Shown here piece after piece: positions 48,819 to 57,488 of a stretch of DNA of 64,000 bases. Source of the DNA: Bursaphelenchus xylophilus (taxonomy: Eukaryota > Nematoda > Chromadorea > Rhabditida > Aphelenchoididae); NCBI GenBank assembly GCA_904066235.2, contig CAJFCV020000001.1, positions 6,882,001 through 6,946,000 on the forward strand, read 5' to 3'. Both the position numbers and the translations under genes were made by a program. Numbering within the stretch: position 1 is the first letter of the stretch; each line of letters opens with the position of its first letter. The notes below the pieces were generated by a model, which did no database searches, was not told the origin of the DNA, and worked only from the letters and a program-made list of their open reading frames with translations.

Positions 48819-49073
48819 CCCGATTCTAGTCTCAACGAGTTCTCAATGACTCAAGTCCTCATTGTCATCTCACCGGAACAATTCCCTCAGGGGATTGACG
48901 GCATAATTGCCGCCATTTTTGGAAAAAACGACTAAATATGACTTTCTCGAAGTAACCCTCCCCGATGCATTCTAAATAACGTACGCACAACAAACTTTAA
49001 TATTTATAATCTCAGCCATTTGCCCTTACAGACCCAAAACTGCAACCGATAGCAGGAACTTTATTTACATCAA

Positions 49074-50259
49074 TTAAAAGAAAGTCCGACGAACGGGCTC
49101 TCCCAATATTAATTCGCTTTGATGATCCCCAGACAAAGGCATCATGGATGTTTGATAGTATCGAATCAATTCGGAGACTGACTTGAACTCCCTTTCTGTG
49201 GTTCGAAGCTGCAAAAATAATTGTATTAAATAGGAACAAGATAACCAACCTTCCCCGTGGCATCAATCAGACAGATATGTTTGACCTGAGATCCCTGCAT
49301 TCCCGTTAGGATCACTTGGTTTGGTTTGTTCTGACTTTTCCTGACTAGAAATTGATTATCTCTGACAACTTTTGTTTCCGCCATTTCCCGGTTCATCAGC
49401 CCATGATACCAAAATTCCCTTTCGAGGTTCTGGGTTAAGTTGCGGAAATTCTCTTTCTCGTCTACAACTATCCCCTGAATTAACTGTGAAGCCGTACTTA
49501 TTTCACTTGAATGAGTATCATTATTCCTGGGATCTCTTTCTCTTCTGTGAGAATGTGCTGGACCAAACGAAGAACTTGGACCCTCTCTTGCCGAAATCCC
49601 TGTAGAAGGCGTTAAACTCTTGGAATGTGAACATCTTCTTCTTCCGGCAGTCTCGAAGGCGATGTAAAGAAGTCGACAGACATCCGCCTTCTCTTTTCCC
49701 GCATAAAATACGAAGCATTTCCTCTCCTCGATGTTTTGATTCATACATTTGGCGAAAAAACAGAAGTATTCATCCATGTTCTTAAACATCTTCAAGTTTT
49801 TCTCATTGGTATACCTACATTTTGCCCTGGAAAAACCAATGAAATGTCTTGAATCTCTAGTCGATGCAATACCCTTGGCAGGTTACCATTTGAATCGATT
49901 ATCAGCAGGGATTTATGGGTCACGTTGAGATCAACTTCAGTTTTAATTATGGCTAGATCCCCCAAAACATCGCCCACATTCTAAACGTTAAATATTTATG
50001 TTTTTCAATCTCACCATGATTTCTTGCGCATCCTTAATTTTATGTGCTCTACTTGCGACTAAGGTAATACAGGCTTCACCTATACTATCCCGCCTGTCAG
50101 ATTTTTCTGAATTCAAAGAGATCTTCACTGAGACACTGCCCACAAACTGAAAGTTCTTTCATTTTAAAACACAAATACCTCGATGGAAAATGTGACTCCA
50201 CTGCTGTCAAGTTGAGAAACAGCGTCATGTATAGCATCAGGCTGTGAAAGAGAAGCCAT
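49074..50259 (-). CDS. SHC adaptor (PTB plus SH2)
   Basis: Phosphotyrosine adaptor of the SHC family; in C. elegans SHC-1 acts in insulin and JNK stress signalling. Five exons (50179-50259, 50015-50146, 49819-49980, 49250-49789, 49074-49208) give 349 residues. The PTB domain spans residues about 18-190 (TFSIEFVGSVSVKI, ACITLVASRAHKIKD, LHRLEIQDISLVFPG, EYFCFFAKCMNQ). The SH2 domain (EFWYHGLMNREMAE, the FLVRKS arginine, QVILTGMQGSQVKH, LIRYYQTS) ends seven residues from the stop. The linker between them is rich in Ser, Arg and Asn and contains no tyrosine, so the Grb2-docking sites of vertebrate CH1 are absent. One intron, 49790-49818, is only 29 bp. The start ATG precedes the PTB domain directly, with no CH2 region. 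Confidence 0.9.
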
Positions 50260-50601
50260 CTCAACGCTGTCGCCTCACAGGCATTACAACAATTATTAAA
50301 GTTTTGTAGTATTTCCAAGCACCGAATATTCCAAGCATAAATATTAATCTCAATAAACAGAATGCCATGCTTTTTTCGAACGCCGAAAAGACGCAATTTC
50401 AGACAATTTCAAACATAAATGCTTTATCGCACAGCCGGCTGTTCGAAGAAAAGCGGGTCCTTCGTTGACGCGTCAGTCACGTTGTCAAATTGGCGTCATT
50501 TTCGTCATGTCAAATCGGTCGAAAATTTTGGTTGTTAAAATAGCGCTTTACTGGAAAATTTTGTAGATTTTTGCCAAATAATCGTGAATTAAAAATTTTT
50601 A

Positions 50602-50762
50602 CTATCAGTCTGTCGGAAAAATAGCGGCGGATCGTCGCATCAAAATGTCTCGCCTCGCCGCTATCGCGCACCAAATCCCAAGTCGCGGCTTGCAGTCGCA
50701 AAGCGATGATGAGCGACTCCGAGGCGCGACGATCCGCCGTTATTTTCCCGACAGACCGATAG
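50602..50762. mobile_element. 161-bp MITE, CTGTCGG ends, copy 1
   Basis: Inverted ends GTCTGTCGGAAAAATAGCGG and CCGTTATTTTCCCGACAGAC, extended by CTATC/GATAG. The interior has GCGCACCAAATCCCAAG and GCGACTCCGAGGCGCG. A related copy at 60867-61016 has the same ends and interior order. No coding capacity. Confidence 0.6.
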
Positions 50763-52156
50763 AAGCTAATGTAAGTTGCTCCGTCCTAAAAACTCCAAGG
50801 TTTTCCTGTAAAATGCAACAAAAAATTGGGATTGGACCACTGAGCACAAAGTTATTAATGAATAGTTTTTTCCATGATTCTTGGAACACCCTGTAGTGTA
50901 ACTAACAGTTGAGGTATATGATGACAGAGTTGACTGGAATGCTTCCAGTTTTTGAAGATAACCTTATTTTGTTTTTCATTCTCCTTCAAATTTAATATAG
51001 AATAGGGATCATAAAGTTTCTCCATGCCTTTAATTCGGCATACCCGTTAGCCTATTCCCAAAAAAGCAGTTACTTAGGTTAGGGTAAGCTACCCATCAAT
51101 AGATTTTCACTCCCTCTAATTTTTTGAGCAGTAGATGGCCTCATGCCAAGTTTCTTATTTGTCTTTCGCTTGTAGTAACGACAGCGATTCTGATGGAGGC
51201 TAAGAACTCTTGAATCTGACCAGTTGAATCGGGGCATTCATTTAATAGATGGATAAATAGGAGGACTGTGATACCCATGAATACATGACGATGTTCCCTC
51301 CAATATTTCTTGAGGAGGTATTTCAACAAGCGGACGTCCAAATTCTCGGAATGAGTGCTCCTTTTTCACCGCTTAAAAGAACGCAATCTATTTAGAAAAA
51401 CAGGGGGGGGGGATAGTTACTACAGAATAGAAAGTCCGCGGAATGGATTTTGCGGCACCGCGACATCTCCTAAGCGGCTTGATTGTAGTACGTTTTTTTC
51501 TTGTGGATTTTCGAGACTTCTGTGCAATAACAGATTGATAATATCTCCCATTAAGCAAATATTATCCCATTAATCGAAATCTTTGCTTTGCTATCATTCG
51601 TTTCAAATCTTCAATCTCGTGGTTTGATCCTTTGCGGTGTTCTTGTTTGAGCACTTGCTCCGCACGGTTCATTTGGTTAATATTTCCGACCTTTTCCTTC
51701 AAGACATTCATTCAAGATCATGGTTTTTTTAGCCAACTCTTCGTTCTGGGTCTTAAGCTAAACACACACAAGTCAGGGGCCTCACCGGCCTCAACCTTGC
51801 GATGGAGAGAATGAGCATAAAATTCATGAAGAAAATTTTAAAAATTTAAAAGAAGTTCATTGATACCCTCTTCAAACGAATAAGAAACGTTAACCATCAT
51901 CTCCATGTTCCAGTAAAGCGTTGTTATTAACGATCGGGGACGAAGAGGTCCGCTAAGAAAGGTAGGGGACTAAGCATGACTGCAACCCGGCCCGGGCCAT
52001 GAACACAGAGTAAAATGTTCACGTAAAACGCAATCCCCTATTTAGGTATTGAGCCACGTGCCAGCCGACTTCAAACTACAAGTTTTCAACTGCGCCGAAC
52101 CAGATTTTGTCATTTTTAGGTTCATTCTAACCGCAATGATCTCTGGGTCCAACATA
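50763..52156. other. Intergenic, no gene recognised
   Basis: Low-information sequence upstream of the SHC gene, with a G-run near 51404-51411 and no protein family on either strand. Some stretches look like old transposon remnants (for example an ACACCCTGTAG end near 50888). Confidence 0.3.
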
Positions 52157-53470
52157 CAGGGTGGGCCACTCGAAACTCCCAACCTTTTTTCAATTATTTC
52201 TCCGCCAATAATGCACCAATTTTTATAAAATTTATATCAAATTGAAGCTGAGACATCCCATTTCTTGTCCACTAAATATGGCCCGTCTAGCTTCACGGAG
52301 GCATCCGTACTGACCTTTTACATTTTCATTCCAAATGTTGGAGCCCGAAATCGGTGAAACTTATAAAATTTTTGGAATGATTTCCAGTTGAGTTTCTCGG
52401 AATTGGAAAATGTTCGCGCCTTTGGCTAAATAAAACTCCTGTAAGCAGCAGAAAAAAATGGTGGCAGTCAACGGAATAGTCAAAATTATTGTTCAAGCGT
52501 TGCTTTTGCGTTCTGAGGCAATAGGCTTAATTATTCGAAATTTTTCAAAATGTTAAAAAATGGGCAAAACTGTCTACATGCATGACGACATCCACCCCGA
52601 AGATGCATAGAAACATTCCAGACTTAGATTGCACGAGAAAACAGCTTTCGTTCTCATTCGCCAAATTGGTACCTCGCCTGATTGAAATATGGGTTTAACG
52701 CACTTGGTACGGACGTAAACTTTAATGTTTTAAAATTTTTTCCGCAAATTTGGCGACTTTTTTCTTGCCTTTAATCCAAAAATTTTCAAAGTCCGAGAAA
52801 CTCAATTGAAAATCATTCCAAAAAATTTCTAACAAGGGAAGTACTTGAAGTGTGACGCTCAGATTTTGATGAAACTTGGCACAAATTTAGAATAATTTTT
52901 TCTAAGATATATGCGGGAATCCTAGCTCGCGCTTTGCAGAAACAACCGAGATTTTTAGATCGAAAGTCGGCGAAAATTTGGGACTTTTTGCCGAATTTCG
53001 GCACGAAAAGTTTCATGCCTATTTCAACCGTAAAGAATAATGTTTCTACAAAAAATCAAATTTTTCCGCACGAAACTGCCAAAGTTATGGCCAAAAAGCG
53101 GTTTTCTCTCTGACCGCTCTCCACGTTGAGCGTGCTCTCTCGGCGGCAAAAATCGTTCAATATCTCGGCGGCGCCCGCAAAGCGCGAGCTAAAACTTTCA
53201 GGAATTGATATTTAGTCCATACCCGATGTGTGTGCAAAATTTAAAGAAAATCTGAGCGTCACACTTGAAGTACTTCCCCTGTAAGTTTCACCGATTTCGG
53301 GCTCCAAAATTTGGAATGAAAATATAAAAGGTCAGTGCGGGTTCCTCCGTGAAGTTAGACGGGCCATATTTGGTGGACAAGAAATGGGGTGCCTCAGCTT
53401 CAATTTGATATAAATTTTATAGAAATTGGTGCATTATTGGCGTTAAAATGAATAATTTTCAAATAAAAAA
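52157..53470. mobile_element. Foldback element (CAGGGTGGGCC) split by a MITE
   Basis: Starts next to TA with CAGGGTGGGCCACTCGAAAC. Inverted arms match between about 52190-52400 and 53283-53470, including TTGGAGCCCGAAATCGGTGAA and CACGGAGGCATCCGTACTGA-type stretches. The 449-bp CAAGGG element sits inside at 52833-53281. The right terminus is degraded and could not be placed exactly. Confidence 0.5.
52833..53281. mobile_element. 449-bp CAAGGG-type MITE, copy 2 (inverted)
   Basis: Same element as 21242-21690 in opposite orientation and of identical length. Termini CAAGGGAAGTACTTGAAGTG and CACTTGAAGTACTTCCCCTG, flanked by TAA on both sides (52830-52832 and 53282-53284). It is inserted inside an older foldback, so it moved later. 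Confidence 0.75.
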
Positions 53471-54023
53471 ATTGTGTCTAATGGCTGCAAAAATGAGTCG
53501 AAATTGATTTTTCAGCCTCGAGTGAGCAGTACGCTTCTGATTTCATCATTGCAATTTGAAATATAAAAAAATGAAAATTCAAATTTTTGGGTGATCAATT
53601 TCAGAAGACACGCTTGCAACCGTACCTAGCACTGAAAAAAAATTAATGATCCAGTATTTCGCAGTCAGATTTGGACTTTTTTCCGTTTCGTCTTACTTCG
53701 GCACCTCGCTAACTACTTTTTGACATCAAAAACCATGTTTTGAACGGCATAAAACAAATTATGACAAAATGTCAACACTCATTGATTTGTGTTGACCAAA
53801 ATCCACTTTTTTTACATTTTTGGATGCAAAAGTACTTTGAAAGTTCCCATAAAAACCCGAAAATACCCGGCTTCACGGGTATTTGGGTATATACGCCGTC
53901 CGAACCTTACCTCTCGTATAAACATCCGGTATAAGATGTGCATAAAACGTCATGTTTATCTATGGGCGCAGCTTGCTGATAGAATTTTAAAAAAAATCCG
54001 TTTGCCGCGCTGGAAACTAGAAG

Positions 54024-57000
54024 ATGTATCTGCTGAGGGCAGCATCCAGCTTCATTAGGACTCCAAAGCAGATTGTAACGGTGTCTGGTCTCAGGTTTTA
54101 CAGTGTAGCAGCCGGATCAAACACTAAAGTCAATTACAATGTTGGAACGATTGGGCATGTAGATCATGGAAAGACTACTCTTACGGCAGCTATTACTAGA
54201 GTGCTATCAAAGAAAGGTGGATTATTATTTTGGCTTTATTAATTTCTTTAGGGAAAACGAAATTTGTTAAATTCGACGAAATTGACAAAGCGGCCGAAGA
54301 AAGAAAGCGAGGAATTACAATAAACATTGCACATATAGGATATGAGACAGAGACCAGACGATACTCTCACACAGACTGTCCCGGACATCGTGACTTCATA
54401 AAGAATATGATTTGTGGGACAGCTCAGATGGATGCGGCCGTTCTTGTGATCGCGGCGACAGATGGAGTGATGGCACAGACAAAGGAACACATTCTATTGG
54501 CAAAACAAATCGGTTTACAGAACATGATTGTGTTCATAAACAAGAGTGATCTTGTAGGTGCAGAGGACCTTGAGTTGGTTGAGCTTGAGGCTCGGGAATT
54601 GCTTTCTGAGCATGGATTTGATGGTTAAGTTTTGTTATAATTTTATAATTGCTTTTTACTTTAGGAGAACACGCTCCAGTGGTGAAGGGATCCGCGTTGA
54701 TGGCATTGGAAGGACTTGACACAACTTCAGTTGAGGAACTATTAAAAGTATTGGACTCGCTTCCCGAGCCGGAACGATCAGAAGTATGCGTTTTTATTGA
54801 GGGCCTTTTTTACAAGGGAAGTACTTCTATTTGGTATGGAGTTACAGGTCGAGACATATATAGAAAAACAGCAAAATTTTTCTGGTTCAGAATATGTAAA
54901 AATTAGCTGCCTAATTTTGGTCTATCAATAACTTTTATACAGGGTGCGCCAATAAAATCTGGACAAAACTAAATTCCATATAGCCTTTTTCGGATGGCCT
55001 GAGAACGGAAACTTTTAGCACTTTTAGAAAGGGTAACAACCGTGCTATACAGCAACGGTAATGACCAGGTCGATGCCTATTGCAAGACTGAAAAAATAAT
55101 CAAAACTTTTTGGAGGTGCAGAAATTTTTTTTCCCGATGATGACTGGGATATTAATTCTTCCATTATTTCTGCTACTGGTTACTGACGTTCTTCAAATTT
55201 ATTGTATATAAAGTACGTGCTGTTGTCTTTGTAACAGCCTACGGAACCAGGGTTGGTGTCCGATCTGGCGGCGCTGGTGGCGGAAACAAAAAAATACCCA
55301 AAAATTTGGATTTTTGTGTTTTTAAGGATCTCAACGCCAGATTATAGGTCGTGTTGCTCCAAAATTCCGTGATTACAGAGCGTATACATAGCCAATTGTT
55401 ATAGTGTAAAAGAAAATCCGCACATACAAGGGGACAGTTTCTGCATAAATAAAAGTTCATGGGGGGAATTCAAGGCACGGTCATTCGGAACTTGAAACGT
55501 TTTGGCAGTTTGCAACAAGTATGAAAGGCCTTGAGCGTAAAAATCAACATAGAGTTGTATACTGGATACATGCTGATGTAGCCAAATCACTTTTAGAAAT
55601 ATCTAGTCCAAGCTCGCTCGAATAGCGAGGATATAGTAAATTATGCCCCTACAGCCACTATTTCATCCCCAGAGGCAGCAGATGGAAAAATCCTTTTTGA
55701 AAGGCGACTAGGCTGACTCTGGTTATCCTTACAAAAGTAGCTCTGGTGCTTAACATGTTTGGAATCACACAGGGAAACTTCTACATAAAAATCTTTGATT
55801 TAACGGAAGTTCTCGGGAAAAGGGGCCCGTTTTTAAGCCAACTTTGGCGAGCTGTAAAAAGCCTAATTGTCATAATGAGGCAAAATCAATTTCAGTGTAT
55901 AAAAACAGACCGGAGCTCTATCAGAAAAAGTAAATTTCAGCCCATAGCATAAAACGGTAAAGATAGCGCAACCATTTTTTGACCAATTTGGGGTCCGTGT
56001 TTCAGGCGCCTTAGGTGTAAGCACTTATAATGGCAAAACAAGTGTCGTAGACGATTATTTTGTCTGAAACTTTAAAGACAGCTTCTTGGACGTATTACAC
56101 GTATCCCCAATCGCTCACTTTGTTCTCGTACTGTTACATCCCGCAGGGCAAGCAAAAACATTAGTCCAGATTTTATTGGCGCACCCTGTAAATGTATTTC
56201 TCGAGGAAAAAAATCCGCGGAATGGAAAACGCGCTCGATCTCTTCGGAAGAGAGCGGTGTGGCCGAGTTGTTAGAACGCTGGAAACCCGATAGTAATCTA
56301 CCCACGGGTTCTAGCCCTTGTTGGCGTACAACTACCTTTTTTACATTGGAACTGCTATTAAGATGCAGTCTTAATCAAGTTTGATACTTTAAGTCTTACC
56401 AAGACAACAGAGTTTATTTTAGCTCAAAACAAAAAATTTTAATTGGTAAAGGCTTGGTCAAAAACGCATTTGCGTGGTGTTGCGAGAAAAGTTCTGAGGG
56501 TTTTTGTCACCCTTACAAACCAAAATTGGGCAGCTAATTTTTACATATTATTTTTCAGCAAATTTTTTGATATATGTCTCGACCCGTAACTCCATACCCC
56601 ATAGAAGTGATTTCCTTGTTAGTAAAATTTTCCATCATAGGGGACGAAATTAGTCACATCAAACATAAGGGGTCATTATTTCGGTAATTTTTATATTTTC
56701 TTTTGAATTGACAATTTCTGGTTGCAGGATGCTCCACTTCTCATGCCAATCGCATCTTCTGTTCAGATCACGGGCCGTGGAACTGTGGTAGTTGGCACTC
56801 TCTCTCAGGGCAGATTAAAGAAGGGAGAACAAGTTCAAATAAAGGGATTCGATATGGATTCTACATCAGTGGTGACTGACATCCAAGTATTCAAAAAGAG
56901 TGCTTTACAAGTGGTGGCTGGTGATCATTGTGGCATTTTATGCAGAGGGTTGAAGGCATCTCAAGTTAGACGAGGGATGTGGTTAGGAAAGCCTGGGACG

Positions 57001-57363
57001 ATCCTTACAAGCAACGTCATTAAAGCCAACGTCTACTTATTGTCGCCTGAAGAGGATGGAAGGAAGACTGCGATTCGTTCCGGGTACACTGAGCGCGTCT
57101 TCTGCTCTACTTGGGATGTTAGTGCCAAACTTCATTTCAAACAGGAGTTGTTGATGCCTGGGGAACACATTGAGGCCGAGATTTTCTTTGTAAATGATGT
57201 CCCCATCAAGAAGAACATGGCGTTTACGATAAGAGAAGGACGAACCAGGACAGTCGCCAGAGGCGTTGTTACGGATATCTTCGAGCCACTGGCAATTGAT
57301 CCTGCTTTTAGAGATTTTAATCTTCAAACCATTCTTCCGAAGTTGAAATCGATTTACTCATAG
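54024..57363 (+). CDS. tufm: Mitochondrial elongation factor Tu
   Basis: Delivers aminoacyl-tRNA to the mitochondrial ribosome. Four exons (54024-54216, 54252-54623, 54665-54783, 56728-57363) give 439 residues. A basic presequence ([18 protein letters not shown]) precedes the GTPase domain: P-loop GHVDHGKT, switch I RGITIN, switch [10 protein letters not shown] and NKSD for guanine recognition. Domain 2 ([20 protein letters not shown]) and domain 3 ([19 protein letters not shown]) follow, then an extra C-terminal tail of about 26 residues (FEPLAIDP through PKLKSIYS). Nematodes have two mitochondrial EF-Tu paralogues with C-terminal extensions for armless tRNAs; the modest tail is nearer EF-Tu2 in size, but assignment is inference. 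The third intron (54784-56727) is 1944 bp because of nested transposons; the others are 35 and 41 bp. Confidence 0.92.
54940..56188. mobile_element. 1249-bp TA-flanked element nested in the tufm intron
   Basis: Termini CAGGGTGCGCCAATAAAATC and GATTTTATTGGCGCACCCTG, a perfect inverted repeat of 20 bp or more, each next to TA (54938-54939 and 56189-56190), the pattern of mariner/Tc1 elements. The size is right for a single-ORF mariner, but frames are broken and I could not recognise a DDE/D signature, so it is a decayed or non-autonomous copy. Confidence 0.65.
56255..56325 (+). other. tRNA-like sequence (box A and box B) in tufm intron
   Basis: Box A TGGCCGAGTTG (56260-56270) and box B GGTTCTAGCC (56307-56316) have tRNA spacing, with a GTTAGAACGCTGG D/anticodon-like middle. 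Anticodon and acceptor stems do not pair, so this is a tRNA relic or SINE-like module, not a tRNA gene. It lies between the nested TA element and the right arm of the CAAGGG element. Confidence 0.5.
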
Positions 57364-57488
57364 TGTTGTTGTTTAACTATTAGGTCTGTTAAATTGTTGA
57401 AGTGTTTATACTAGAACTTCTTGTACATGTAGTTTACATGAAGATATCTCGGAATGGTGCTGTTTTATTTGCTACCCGTTTGTTTAGA
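57364..57488 (+). promoter_or_regulatory. Intercistronic region, probable trans-splice site
   Basis: 125 bp separate the tufm stop and the likely COG5 ATG on the same strand. The stretch is T-rich (TGTTGTTGTTTAACTATTAG) and ends in a good acceptor, CCCGTTTGTTTAG, at 57487, one base before ATG at 57489. This is the layout of a nematode operon whose downstream gene receives an SL2-type leader. An in-frame ATG at 57438 would be removed by that trans-splicing. Confidence 0.55.

Larger units (their letters stand above)
54813..56618. mobile_element. 1.8-kb CAAGGG element in tufm intron, TTA duplication
   Basis: Bounded by the same arms as the 457-bp MITE at 18592 (GGAGTTACAGGTCGAGAC at left; GTCTCGACCCGTAACTCC at right) and by TTA on both sides (54810-54812 and 56619-56621). 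Termini CAAGGGAAGTACTTC and TGATTTCCTTG. Inside lie a TA-flanked element (54940-56188) and a tRNA-like stretch (56255-56325). No intact coding frame. Confidence 0.7.
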
